Part shown: in pieces, positions 1 to 9,237 of the stretch
Position numbering within the stretch: position 1 is the first letter of the stretch
Layout: each line of letters begins with the position of its first letter
Origin: Xenorhabdus hominickii
Lineage (GTDB): Bacteria > Pseudomonadota > Gammaproteobacteria > Enterobacterales > Enterobacteriaceae
NCBI RefSeq assembly: GCF_002632725.1
Contig: NZ_NJAI01000002.1
Location: forward strand, 156,640 to 220,639
DNA length: 64,000 nt
Reading direction: 5' to 3'
Made by a program: the position numbers and the translations under genes
Notes under the pieces: generated by a model
The model's database searches: none
Told to the model about the DNA's origin: nothing
What the model saw: the letters and a program-made list of their open reading frames with translations, nothing else

Positions 1-100
1 GTGGTCCCACCTGACCCCATGCCGAACTCAGCAGTGAAACGCCGTAGCGCCGATGGTAGTGTGGGGTCTCCCCATGTGAGAGTAGGGAACTGCCAGACAA
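1..100 (+). rRNA. rrf: 5S ribosomal RNA, 3' part
   Basis: The first 100 bases match the enterobacterial 5S rRNA from about nucleotide 21 to its 3' end, beginning GTGGTCCCACCTGACCCCAT and ending GGAACTGCCAGAC. The first ~20 nucleotides lie before the window. It is the end of an rRNA operon entering from the left. In E. coli rrnG also lies near yfiM and pssA, so this neighbourhood is conserved. Confidence 0.97.
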
Positions 101-112
101 CACTTTTGCCCC

Positions 113-141
113 AAAGCCATCCGGTTCCGGATGGCTTTTTG
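113..141 (+). terminator. Rho-independent terminator of the rRNA operon
   Basis: A perfect 10-bp stem (AGCCATCCGG / CCGGATGGCT) with a TT loop is followed by a run of T. It sits 14 bases after the 5S gene, so it should end the rRNA transcript. Confidence 0.9.
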
Positions 142-181
142 GCGTTTGGGGTTTGGCATCAAAGACTATTGAATCCAAAAG

Positions 182-535
182 TTACTTCATGGACTGATAC
201 AAACTATAACCTGTTATAGCTCCAGCGATATCGTAAGCAAAATCGTGCCAACTCCAGCCTGTTCCAGATGGTTGACTATCATAAAATTCTTTTGCTGCTC
301 CAAGACCGATAGACAGTAATACACCAAATTGTGCACTTTCACGGTGTCCCCAATTTTGACGATCTCCATGAGTATTCCCAGCAGCAGACACAAGTGCGGA
401 AAATAGGAAATGCTGTACTTTATCCTTACCAGCCCAGTTATCACTGGCTTGACGCATATTAGAACAAGCGGTACTTAATAGGAGAGAAGAGATTATTAAT
501 ATATTTTTTATGGTATTTTTGGTGCTCTTTTTCAT
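182..535 (-). CDS. yfiM: YfiM family lipoprotein
   Basis: 117-residue predicted lipoprotein. The N-terminus has a basic start, a hydrophobic stretch and a lipobox-like LLSTAC ending at about residue 24, so it is probably an outer-membrane or periplasmic lipoprotein. The body contains DKVQHFLFSALVSAAG and a C-terminal DFAYDIAGAITGY, as in E. coli YfiM. The gene lies immediately downstream of pssA on the same strand, as in E. coli, but a terminator hairpin separates them. The biochemical role is unknown. The family call rests on recognised sequence and synteny. Confidence 0.85.
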   Translation of the reverse strand: MKKSTKNTIKNILIISSLLLSTACSNMRQASDNWAGKDKVQHFLFSALVSAAGNTHGDRQNWGHRESAQFGVLLSIGLGAAKEFYDSQPSGTGWSWHDFAYDIAGAITGYSLYQSMK

Positions 536-597
536 TGTAATTTATGCCATGATTTTTATTTTCATTAATCATAGCTTTTTGATAAATAACATACAAA

Positions 598-632
598 AAT
601 CCCCTCTGGAGCAATCGCGAGAGGGGATTAAT
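598..632 (-). terminator. Terminator downstream of pssA
   Basis: Inverted repeat AATCCCCTCT / AGAGGGGATT with a 12-base loop. On the minus strand it is followed by a T run, so it would end the pssA transcript before yfiM. Confidence 0.8.
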
Positions 633-655
633 ATTTTGATAATTATTTATCTATT

Positions 656-2014
656 TTACAATATTCTGCTGATTAGCCTATCAACTCGAATACGGCGTAA
701 GCGGCGTATCAGTTTGCGAACCTTCACCGGATAAAACTGGATACTTTCCAACTCTTGATAATTGTTGATGATCTTTGTATGAGTACGAATGCAATCCAAC
801 TCCATAGAGCGTTGTTCCTGCATTTCCTGATGCGGATCGTGAATAAGAATGGCATTCTCCAGATCTAACCCCCAAGCTCGGGGATTGAGGTTATTACCAG
901 TAATCAGCTGCCATTTATTATCAATCCAGACCCCTTTTAAGTGATATGTATTATCCTGATCTTTCCATAACCTAATGGTTAACTGCTGGTTATCGATAAA
1001 TCGTTGCAGCCGACTGGTAAAACGGCGCAAATTAATTTCATACAAATACGGCAATGCACCAATAATCTTAAATGGCTCTTCAGGTGGAATATAAAAATCA
1101 TTGGCTGTTTTGTCTCCAATGATGATCTCAACCTGTTTGCCCTGACGGAGCAACCGTGATATTGAACGTACAAGCACTGCGGGTAAATTGAAATAAGGTG
1201 TACAGATAACCAACTTATTTTCAGTGCAGGACATCAGATGACAAATAGTTTTATTTAGCTGGTTCTTTTTACCTAATCCAGCCAAAGGCGTTACTGCCAA
1301 TTCCTCATTGGAAGCTTGGTTTTCAAAGTGATATTCAGTACTACGCAATGAAGCCCGAAATTGCCGGATTAAATTCTTAATTTCAAGATTGCGCGGACGA
1401 TAGTGGCTGGCTAAATTTTTTACAGCTTCAGCAGTAAGAATACTGTCGTCAATAAATTGCTTCATCACTGCAGCAAGTTTTGCATTACGCAGTAAATGAT
1501 AACGATCATAACGATATTTTTCATGGCGGTGCAGATAGACATCATTAATGCTAGCCCCGCTATAAATTACCGTATCATCAAAGATAAAGCCTTTTAGATG
1601 TAAAACACCCAATGCTTCACGTGTGTTCACAGGTACACCCAGAATAGGAATATTGACACCTGAGTATCTTTCGGCCATAGAACAGTACCAATCTGCATTT
1701 GTTGCCGCTGCTGCTATGCCAATTCGACCACGTTGAGCACGATGCCAGTCAACTAGGATTTTGACATCCAGTTCGGGACGATTTTGTTTGGCAATATATA
1801 ATGCAGTCAGAATATCCCGCCCTGCATCATCATTTTCTAGATATAATGCCGCGATATAAATATGTTTTTGGGCGTTTGCAATATGCTCTAGTAAGGTGCT
1901 GCGAAACACTTTTGATTGATAAAGTGTCTCTATATCAGCAACTGACTGCGGTAATTTAGGCAGTTGTGCAAGGTGTTGTTGGTGTTTTGCTTGTTTAAAT
2001 TTGGACAACATCAC
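656..2014 (-). CDS. pssA: CDP-diacylglycerol-serine O-phosphatidyltransferase (phosphatidylserine synthase)
   Basis: 452-residue phospholipase-D superfamily enzyme that makes phosphatidylserine from CDP-diacylglycerol and L-serine, the committed step to phosphatidylethanolamine. Two HxK motifs are visible: LHLKGFIFDD near residue 139 and YHLKGVWID near residue 355, the second followed by GNNLNPRAWGLDLEN. Length matches E. coli PssA (451 residues). There is no signal peptide; the family enzyme is peripheral, associating with ribosomes and the inner membrane. It lies between patZ and yfiM as in E. coli. The start chosen is the first Met, which keeps the conserved N-terminal KFKQAKHQQHLAQLPKL. 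Confidence 0.97.
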   Translation of the reverse strand: MMLSKFKQAKHQQHLAQLPKLPQSVADIETLYQSKVFRSTLLEHIANAQKHIYIAALYLENDDAGRDILTALYIAKQNRPELDVKILVDWHRAQRGRIGIAAAATNADWYCSMAERYSGVNIPILGVPVNTREALGVLHLKGFIFDDTVIYSGASINDVYLHRHEKYRYDRYHLLRNAKLAAVMKQFIDDSILTAEAVKNLASHYRPRNLEIKNLIRQFRASLRSTEYHFENQASNEELAVTPLAGLGKKNQLNKTICHLMSCTENKLVICTPYFNLPAVLVRSISRLLRQGKQVEIIIGDKTANDFYIPPEEPFKIIGALPYLYEINLRRFTSRLQRFIDNQQLTIRLWKDQDNTYHLKGVWIDNKWQLITGNNLNPRAWGLDLENAILIHDPHQEMQEQRSMELDCIRTHTKIINNYQELESIQFYPVKVRKLIRRLRRIRVDRLISRIL

Positions 2015-2216
2015 AGTGCGTTTTTTCTCTTAGTTTAGATGGAGTTCATTCCATCATAAGGTGTATGAATCAAAATGATCCGGCGATAATACCATTAGTT
2101 TGGCTCATTGGGAGTATGAATTAACTTTTCAGAGCTGATCGCTTTAAGTCTGTGCGTTCCATCACGAAGTAAGGATTTTTTACCATACTCATAGGATGAA
2201 CCGAATTCGAACTTTA

Positions 2217-4859
2217 TTAAAGCGTTAAAATAAGATTAACAACTCCATCTTCTAACTGAATATCAATAGAAAATCCCAATTTTTTAGCAAGTTGGATCAT
2301 ATTACGGTTTTCAGGCATGGTGATGGCTGTCAGCGTTTGAATACCGTGCTCTTTCGCATAATGAATCAGCTTAGTCATGAGCTGATAGCCTAACGTGATC
2401 CCCTTTAGATCTGATCTGACTAATATAGCAAATTCAGCTTCGATATTATCGGGATCAGCCATCGCTCGGGCGACACCAATAATTTCTGGGGTAGTTTTGG
2501 GATAACGTATCGCGACAAAAGCCATTTCTCGGTCATAATCAATCTGGGTCATATTAGCAAGATCATCATGGGTAAATTCATTGATCTCGCTAAAATAACG
2601 ATAATAAAGATCTTCTTTGGTTACCTGATTGATAAAGGCTTTCAACAGCGGTTCATCTTCCGGCAAAATTGGGCGTAGCAGACATTCAAGATCGTCTTTT
2701 ATATAGATAGTTTCTTCTAGTTCATGGGGATAAGGCCGAATAGCAAGTCTATTGTGAGGATCACCTGTCACTGGCGTTAATTCCATTGCCACATCTAAGA
2801 GAGTGAACTCATTACCCGAAGCAAGTAATGGATGGATGTTCATACGAACAATCTGAGGACAATCTATCAGAAGGTTAGAAACTCTAACCAATAATTGACT
2901 AAGAGTAGGAATATCGAGTGGCAGCAATGAGCCCCCGGATTTTATTTTACCACTCTTAATAGCCTGAATAACCAGATAACGGGCTAATGCCATATTAAGA
3001 GGAGGAAGTGCGACAGCGGCTTGTGTTTCATTAAACCAGTCAATTCCTCCCTCTCCAAGCATGATTAAAGGACCAAATATCTCATCTTGTTCAATGGATA
3101 TCCTTAATTCTTGCGCCCCGGCTCGGTTAGCCATGCTCTGTACCAACAAGCCATGGATTCTGGCTTGTGGGAAGTTTTGTTTGACACGTTCAATAATCGC
3201 TTGTGTCGCTGCCCTGACATCTTCTGCATTCCGCAAATAAAGCATGACCCCCTGAACTTCTGATTTATGTGGAATATCAGGAGAACGGAGTTTCAGCGCA
3301 ACGGGATAGCCAATTTTTTCTGCAATATTTACCGCATCATCACTGGTATGGGCAATCCACGTAGGTAAGGTGTTTAAACCGTAGGCTTCAAGAATCGGCT
3401 GTATTTCATGGGTATCGAGCTGCGTATTCCCGTTATTAAGAGCTTGTTGTATACATTCATGTGCATGAGCAGTATTTGATGTAATACCAACTGGTAGCGA
3501 TGGTGTTTCTTTTAGTTGTTTTTGGTTACGTTGATATTCCACCATATGCATAAATGCGGTAATTGCACCTTCCGGCGTACGGTAAGTAGGAATACCGGCT
3601 TCACTGAATAAACGCCTTGCTTCCATTGAAGAATATTCTCCGCACCAATTGGTGAAAATGGTGATCCATTTTCCGCGTGGGTGTTCTTTAATTGTTTGGA
3701 TAGCGCGAAGGGCCGTAGCTTGACTGTGAGATATAGCGCAAGGTGAATGAATCAATAGCAAAGCATCATAATCATGGCTATCCAACAGTAGTTTGAGAAT
3801 AGTAATATACCGCTCGGTTGAGGCATCATCACCAATATCTAAAGGGTTACGTAGGAGAAGAGTTTCAGGCAGCAGACCAGACAATTGATCGAGTATTTCC
3901 TCTCCCAATACGGCGAGCTTTCCAGCTCTCCTGAGTAGCTCATCCAGCGCCATTGCTGCGGGGGCTGCGCCATTACTTACAATTAATAAACGCTCCCCGC
4001 GTAGTGGTCGCATAAAACTTAATGTTTCCACCGCAGAAAACATTTCATGTGTATCTTGTACACGAAGTAATCCTGCTCGTTGAATTGCAGCATCATAGGC
4101 CGCATCGAAATTTTGTTGTTCCCCGAGTAATTGCTGAGCTTTTCGGGTACGGCTGCTTTTCACTACCAGAATAGGTTTATTGCGTGAAGCACTTCGAGAG
4201 GCAGAAAGAAAACGTCGTGCATCGCTGATATGTTCGAGATGTAACAGAATGGCGCTGGTCTTACTATCTCTTGCCAGAAAATCAAGCAGATCATCGATAT
4301 CAATATCAACACTGTCTCCCAAAGCAATGAAATATGAAAAACCAATATTGCGATGATTTGCCCAGTCTAAGATGGTGTTTGATATCGCTGCTGACTGTGA
4401 AATAAACGCCAGCTTGCCTTTAAGGATGGGAATAGGGGAGAAGCTGGCATTAAGTCCGATCCACGGGGCCAGAATACCGAGGCTGTTAGGCCCCAGAATT
4501 CGGATATGATATTTTTGGCCACATTGTCTTAGTTCAGTAAATTGTGATGGTGGTGAAGATAAAATAATAACGGTTTTGCATCCGTGTTGAGCCAGTTGTT
4601 CCAGCAAAGATAGATTGCGGCGGGAATGCGTACAGATCACTGCGAGATCAGGTGTTAACGGCAATTTATCGATAGAGGGATAGGCCAATACTCCCAAAAC
4701 GGCTCGTTTGTTTGGTGTGACGGGAAGAATGGGTCCCGTAAAACCTCCCATCAACAAATTTCGCATTAGCATTGAGCTGGCTTTTTCTGATTTTTCTGAA
4801 GCACCGATAACGGCAATAGATTTAGGACGTAACAGCGCTTCAAGTCCGCTCTGGCTCAT
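2217..4859 (-). CDS. patZ: Protein lysine acetyltransferase Pat (bifunctional acyl-CoA synthetase-like/GNAT)
   Basis: 880 residues. An NDP-forming acyl-CoA-synthetase-like region (CoA-binding fold, residues ~1-230, starting LLRPKSIAVIGASEKSEKAS; ATP-grasp region ~480-690) is followed by a GNAT acetyltransferase domain (~710-880, with GITLGYQLMTKLIHYAKEHG). E. coli PatZ (886 residues) has the same order and acetylates protein lysines such as those of acetyl-CoA synthetase from acetyl-CoA. The synthetase-like half is a regulatory, non-catalytic domain in the family. It sits between tapT and pssA, as in E. coli. Nothing suggests truncation. Confidence 0.95.
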   Translation of the reverse strand: MSQSGLEALLRPKSIAVIGASEKSEKASSMLMRNLLMGGFTGPILPVTPNKRAVLGVLAYPSIDKLPLTPDLAVICTHSRRNLSLLEQLAQHGCKTVIILSSPPSQFTELRQCGQKYHIRILGPNSLGILAPWIGLNASFSPIPILKGKLAFISQSAAISNTILDWANHRNIGFSYFIALGDSVDIDIDDLLDFLARDSKTSAILLHLEHISDARRFLSASRSASRNKPILVVKSSRTRKAQQLLGEQQNFDAAYDAAIQRAGLLRVQDTHEMFSAVETLSFMRPLRGERLLIVSNGAAPAAMALDELLRRAGKLAVLGEEILDQLSGLLPETLLLRNPLDIGDDASTERYITILKLLLDSHDYDALLLIHSPCAISHSQATALRAIQTIKEHPRGKWITIFTNWCGEYSSMEARRLFSEAGIPTYRTPEGAITAFMHMVEYQRNQKQLKETPSLPVGITSNTAHAHECIQQALNNGNTQLDTHEIQPILEAYGLNTLPTWIAHTSDDAVNIAEKIGYPVALKLRSPDIPHKSEVQGVMLYLRNAEDVRAATQAIIERVKQNFPQARIHGLLVQSMANRAGAQELRISIEQDEIFGPLIMLGEGGIDWFNETQAAVALPPLNMALARYLVIQAIKSGKIKSGGSLLPLDIPTLSQLLVRVSNLLIDCPQIVRMNIHPLLASGNEFTLLDVAMELTPVTGDPHNRLAIRPYPHELEETIYIKDDLECLLRPILPEDEPLLKAFINQVTKEDLYYRYFSEINEFTHDDLANMTQIDYDREMAFVAIRYPKTTPEIIGVARAMADPDNIEAEFAILVRSDLKGITLGYQLMTKLIHYAKEHGIQTLTAITMPENRNMIQLAKKLGFSIDIQLEDGVVNLILTL

Positions 4860-4937
4860 TTCTGGGGTTCCTTATCAGTTATCACATCAATAAACAAAAA
4901 CAATTACCATGAATAACCTTAGCCACCATCAGTCACT

Positions 4938-5645
4938 TTAGCTCGGATTGTCAAGCATTACTGTGATTGATTCCTCTGAACGATTCGATTTTCCAGCCAG
5001 ATATTGTTCACGAAAATGATTGAAATGATCGAGTAGTGATTGTGATGCGCCAAAATCTCCCGCTAATTCTAGTGCCGCTGCTGCGACTTCAGCAGTACAA
5101 TGCTGTTCCATTCTGGATGGTATCCGCAGTAAATAGTCGACTTTGGCTATATTATTAATAGACAATAGGGGAATATCATTCAAATATGGACTTTTACGAA
5201 ACATTTTTCTTGCTTCAGGCCAAGTACCGTCCAATATAATGAACAGTGGTGGTTTCTGGTTATCAGGAAGCTGCTGATACACAGTACGGGGAGGTGTGGC
5301 GTAACTGTCAGGGAAGATTAAATAGGGTTGTCGGGTCGGATCGCGCAACACGTCAAGCATTTGCTGATCTGGCTCAGTTCTGGACCAGAGAAAAGCGTGT
5401 GTATTGGGCAGAACATCTGCAATCAATTTTCCGGTATTACTCGGCTTCATCGGCTCAGTATCAAACATGATCAGACAGAAGCGGCTAGCTGCGTTTGCTG
5501 GTGAAATCATTTCACACAGGCAATTTTTTTGGGGTAATAAACAATGAAAGCAACGCTGTACTCGACAACCCCTTGCCTTAAAAGGGCGGGTAGAGCGGGC
5601 AAGACGATGTTGGCGAAGCTGATAAACGGCGTTGTTATTTCTCAT
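4938..5645 (-). CDS. tapT: tRNA-uridine 3-(3-amino-3-carboxypropyl)transferase, DTW domain
   Basis: 235-residue DTW-domain protein. It shows a cysteine cluster near the N-terminus (CRVQRCFHCLLPQKNCLC, a probable zinc site) and the family motif LDGTWPEARKMFRKSPYL. E. coli TapT (YfiP) transfers the aminocarboxypropyl group of S-adenosylmethionine to U47 of tRNA (acp3U47). It lies between patZ and a divergent yfiF. In E. coli trxC lies between tapT and yfiF; no trxC is present here, only about 135 bp of spacer. The start at 5645 leaves room for a shared divergent promoter region. Confidence 0.92.
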   Translation of the reverse strand: MRNNNAVYQLRQHRLARSTRPFKARGCRVQRCFHCLLPQKNCLCEMISPANAASRFCLIMFDTEPMKPSNTGKLIADVLPNTHAFLWSRTEPDQQMLDVLRDPTRQPYLIFPDSYATPPRTVYQQLPDNQKPPLFIILDGTWPEARKMFRKSPYLNDIPLLSINNIAKVDYLLRIPSRMEQHCTAEVAAAALELAGDFGASQSLLDHFNHFREQYLAGKSNRSEESITVMLDNPS

Positions 5646-5780
5646 TTAAGAACTCAGACATGTTCGTGGATAGAATCAGTAAAAAAATTAGCGGATATTT
5701 TAATGGATTGTCGTTGCCAGAGGTAGCATCAGGCGCGTACATCGGGTAATCTTCGCGCCATAATGCAGTTGGAGAAATAA

Positions 5781-6818
5781 ATGAACGATTCCTATAGTGG
5801 TAAGAATGGCAAAGTCAAAGTAATGTATGTCCGTAGTGAGGACAACAATGATGGCCGTAAAGATAGTGGTCGCCATCAAGACAATGACCGCCGCAAGAAC
5901 AATAGACGTCCCTTTGGTAAAGGGAATGAGCAGGGTGACCGCCGCCGTAACAGTGAGCGCCCAGCGCGTTCTGGTGATCGTTCACCTTGGAAAACTATTT
6001 CCCGCCCAGAAGGCGAGCCTCCTAAACTAGAACATAGTGGTATCAGCGGAAAAAGCCACATTGACCCTGAACAACTCCGTCGCCAGCGTTTGGAAGAAAC
6101 CCGTATTTATGGAGAGAATGCATGTCAGGCCATGTTCCAGAACCGTCCTGATGCGATTGTTCGAGCTTGGTTTGTCCAATCAGTGACTCCACGTTTTCGC
6201 GATGCCCTGAAATGGATGGCGGCAAATCGCAAAGCTTACCATGTGGTTGACGATGAAGAGCTGGCTAAAGCGTCAGGTACTGAACACCACGGTGGTGTTT
6301 GCTTCTTAATCAAAAAGCGCAATGGTCTGAATGCGGAAACTTACTTACAGCAGGCACCGGCAAAAGATTGTGTGCTGGCATTGGAAAACGTAGGTAATCC
6401 ACATAATCTTGGCGCAATTATGCGTAGCTGTGCACATTTTGGTGTACAAGGCGTCATTTTGCAGGATACAGCGATGTTGGAATCTGGTGCAGCTGTTCGT
6501 ACTGCTGAGGGTGGCGCTGAGCACATCAAAGGTATTGATGCTGATGGTTTCACGACTACGCTGAATCAATTCCGTGATGAAGGTTATACCATTGTGACAA
6601 CATCAAGCCATAAGGGCAGTACTACGTTGGCACAAGCAACCTTGCCAGAAAAAATGGTCTTGGTATTGGGTCAGGAAAGTGATGGATTAAGCGACAGCAC
6701 TTGGGAAGATGGGGATATTCGTCTTTCTATTGGTGGTACTGGACGTGTCGAAAGCCTGAACGTTTCTGTCGCAACAGGAATTGTATTGGCGGAATGGTGG
6801 CGTCAAAATAAAGTGTAA
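5781..6818 (+). CDS. yfiF: SpoU/TrmH-family RNA 2'-O-methyltransferase YfiF
   Basis: 345 residues. A charged, low-complexity N-terminus (residues ~20-80, rich in Arg, Asp and Gly, probably RNA-binding) precedes a SpoU/TrmH SPOUT fold. The conserved knot motifs are visible: [33 protein letters not shown] and [18 protein letters not shown]. The start [20 protein letters not shown] matches the E. coli protein and follows a GGAG ribosome site. The RNA target is not established for the family member. It is divergent from tapT and followed by its own terminator. Confidence 0.93.
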   Translation: MNDSYSGKNGKVKVMYVRSEDNNDGRKDSGRHQDNDRRKNNRRPFGKGNEQGDRRRNSERPARSGDRSPWKTISRPEGEPPKLEHSGISGKSHIDPEQLRRQRLEETRIYGENACQAMFQNRPDAIVRAWFVQSVTPRFRDALKWMAANRKAYHVVDDEELAKASGTEHHGGVCFLIKKRNGLNAETYLQQAPAKDCVLALENVGNPHNLGAIMRSCAHFGVQGVILQDTAMLESGAAVRTAEGGAEHIKGIDADGFTTTLNQFRDEGYTIVTTSSHKGSTTLAQATLPEKMVLVLGQESDGLSDSTWEDGDIRLSIGGTGRVESLNVSVATGIVLAEWWRQNKV

Positions 6819-6828
6819 TTTAGGTGCC

Positions 6829-6855
6829 TAATCGATTTCAAGTTGATGTATATCT
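6829..6855 (-). repeat. Copy of a dispersed intergenic repeat (partial)
   Basis: Read on the minus strand the segment is ATACATCAACTTGAAATCGA, which resembles the arm seen at 21604, 30115, 34767 and 59311 (consensus near CAACTTGAAATC). It lies just after the yfiF stop codon. Only one arm is present. Confidence 0.45.
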
Positions 6856-6907
6856 GAAAGATTAATGACTTGAGAATAGATGGCATAGTTTAACTTCCTT
6901 TATTAAT

Positions 6908-6939
6908 AAGGCTCTGGCTGTTTAGTCAGAGCCTTTATT
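6908..6939 (+). terminator. Terminator after yfiF
   Basis: Stem AAGGCTCTG...CAGAGCCTT with a short loop, followed by TATTTTAT, about 90 bases after the yfiF stop. Confidence 0.85.
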
Positions 6940-7176
6940 TTATCCTCTAATTTATTGAAACCATTTTATCACTGTAATGAAATTGTTTAGCCAAGACAAA
7001 TTAAAACATTTATTATTATTTTGATGTAAAATTATTTAATTTTCCTTTTGTTATTACCTTCGGTGTTAAATAATCCGAATTAAATCCGCCTTTTTATGGA
7101 TTATCGATTGTCGGGTTTCTTCTATCTAAACGTACCAGCCAATTTACTAAAGGCTTTATTTTTTTATGGTTGTTAA

Positions 7177-7199
7177 TAATAATGATTTTAATTATCATT
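7177..7199 (+). promoter_or_regulatory. Candidate Fur box upstream of the siderophore locus
   Basis: The sequence ATAATGATTTTAATTATCAT is close to the Fur consensus GATAATGATAATCATTATC, with both half-sites kept. It lies about 165 bases before the NIS synthetase start, in an AT-rich stretch without genes (6940-7364). Iron-repressed transcription of 7365-17390 is the natural reading. The long distance leaves room for a 5' leader that contains a nine-codon frame starting at 7346. Confidence 0.65.
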
Positions 7200-7364
7200 T
7201 GTGAAAATAAAAAATAAAGACCATAATTTTAGTGAGCCAAGATTAATATTCCCACTAATTGAATAGAGATATTCAGTAATTTATATAGAGATGTATCACC
7301 CTGTTAGTCATGCATTAACGTATGAAAGCAGGTGGGTGCAGGATATGAATAAGGGCTTTATTGA

Positions 7365-9182
7365 ATGCGTTCGTTAAATACTCATTTGGGTTGTCAAACT
7401 TCCCATCTCACGATAGAAAATTGGTCATATGCAAATCGACATCTTGTAGCAAAAATATTGCGTGAGCTTTGCCACGAGAAACTCATCAAACCACTACATC
7501 ATGGAGAGGGACAATCTTACTCCGTTGAAATCGATAAATTTCAATATCATTTTCAGGCACAAGCCTACCTGCTCGATCATTTGGACATTGACGCTGCATC
7601 GATCACCAAACTTAGTCATAATCAAGAGCAATCTTTGGATGCCATTGAGTTGATTATTGAATTGCGACCATTACTGGGTATTTCTGATAAGTTATTGCCA
7701 ATTTATCTCGATGAAATATCCAGTACACTTTATAGTCATGCTTTTAAGTATCAAAATAATCGACTGACTGCACAGGATTTGGCTCAAGCTGATTATCAAA
7801 CGGTGGAAACATCAATGAGCGAGGGGCATCCTGTCTTTATTGCCAATAATGGTCGTATCGGTTTTGATTCTGATGATTATTTGGATTATGCGCCAGAAAG
7901 TGCCCATCCAATAACATTAATTTGGATCGCTGTACATCGAAATAAAACGGTTTTCTCCTCACTCTCTTCGCTCTCTTATTCACAATTAGTGGCAGAGGAA
8001 TTGGAGAAATATTTGCCTGCCCAGTTTGAACGGCAAATGCATTTATTGGGATTGAACCTGTCAGATTATTACCTGATGCCTCTACATCCTTGGCAATGGA
8101 AACACCGTATCGCCATTAGTTTTGCAGCAGATATTGCCAAACAGGATATTGTTTATCTTGGTGAAGGTCATGATCATTATTTAGCTCAACAATCTATCCG
8201 CACATTTTTCAATATTAGCCAGCCTAAGAAAAATTATGTGAAAACGGCTCTATCAATTCTCAATATGGGATTTATGCGTGGATTGGATCCACATAGTATG
8301 GTGACGACTCCACAAGTTAATGAATGGCTCAATAACTTGGTTGAAGCTGATCCATTCTTTCAGGATAAAGGGTTCACCATATTGCGGGAGCGGGCTGCAT
8401 TAGGTTATTTCAACCACTACTTTGAATCTGCCATTAAGAAAGATAATCCGCATAAAAAAATGCTATCCGCATTGTGGCGTGAAAGCCCAATGACGATTTT
8501 GAAAAATAATCAACGCTTGATGACTATGGCTTCATTGTTACATGTTGATCGAGAGGGCAATGCAGTGGTAGCCGCTTTAGTCCAGGATTCAGGTCTATCA
8601 GCTCAAGATTGGATATCACGCTATCTGGATGCTTATTTTTCTCCATTATTACGTGCTTTCTTTACCTACGATCTGGTCTTTATGCCACATGGTGAAAACT
8701 TGATGCTGGTACTGGAAAATAATGTGCCAGTAAAAATGTTGATGAAAGATATTGGTGAAGAAATTGCCATTTTAAATGGCGAATTTAAATTGCCAGAAGA
8801 GATTAGTTTCCTGCATGTCAGTATCAAGGATGAGATGAAAATCAACTATATCTTCCTCGATATCTTTGACTGCTTCTTCCGCTATTTGGTCCCGCTGTTG
8901 CAAAAACATCTTGCATTATCAGAGTCACATTTTTGGGAATTGGTTGCTTATTGTGTTCATAGTTATCAATCACAGCATCTGCATCAAATAGAAAAATTCC
9001 GCAAATTTGATCTATTTAAGTTCGATTTCGTGCGTACCTGCCTGAATCGTCTGCAAATGGCGAATAACCAACAGATGATAGATCTTGATGATCGTGAGAA
9101 GAATCTGAAATTTGCTGGAACATTAGTGAATCCGCTTCACGCTTTGCGAGAAAAGTATTCTGTTGTTAATACAATTAATTGA
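7365..9182 (+). CDS. NRPS-independent siderophore (NIS) synthetase, AlcC/DesD type
   Basis: 605-residue IucA/IucC-family enzyme. It has the family ATP-binding and condensation motifs: a conserved ESAHPIT-like segment (APESAHPITLIW near residue 180), HPWQWKHRI near residue 240, SIRTFF near 280, and the C-terminal FMPHGENLML with FxKDIGEEI-like MKDIGEEI (residues ~440-470). AlcC/DesD/PubC members join and cyclise hydroxamate building blocks using ATP. The N-terminus (WSYANRHLVAKILREL) begins where DesD-type proteins begin, supporting the 7365 start. No N-hydroxylase or acyltransferase gene of such a pathway is visible in the window. The exact siderophore cannot be told. Confidence 0.88.
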   Translation: MRSLNTHLGCQTSHLTIENWSYANRHLVAKILRELCHEKLIKPLHHGEGQSYSVEIDKFQYHFQAQAYLLDHLDIDAASITKLSHNQEQSLDAIELIIELRPLLGISDKLLPIYLDEISSTLYSHAFKYQNNRLTAQDLAQADYQTVETSMSEGHPVFIANNGRIGFDSDDYLDYAPESAHPITLIWIAVHRNKTVFSSLSSLSYSQLVAEELEKYLPAQFERQMHLLGLNLSDYYLMPLHPWQWKHRIAISFAADIAKQDIVYLGEGHDHYLAQQSIRTFFNISQPKKNYVKTALSILNMGFMRGLDPHSMVTTPQVNEWLNNLVEADPFFQDKGFTILRERAALGYFNHYFESAIKKDNPHKKMLSALWRESPMTILKNNQRLMTMASLLHVDREGNAVVAALVQDSGLSAQDWISRYLDAYFSPLLRAFFTYDLVFMPHGENLMLVLENNVPVKMLMKDIGEEIAILNGEFKLPEEISFLHVSIKDEMKINYIFLDIFDCFFRYLVPLLQKHLALSESHFWELVAYCVHSYQSQHLHQIEKFRKFDLFKFDFVRTCLNRLQMANNQQMIDLDDREKNLKFAGTLVNPLHALREKYSVVNTIN

Positions 9183-9237
9183 TAGAAATACCAAAACACA
9201 CATAACAACAAATTATTTTAGTGACGGGATAAATAGA

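Noticed and set aside
7346-7378. Nine-codon frame MNKGFIECVR before the NIS synthetase
   Set aside because: Overlaps the synthetase start and could be a leader peptide, but it has no run of regulatory codons or attenuator hairpins.
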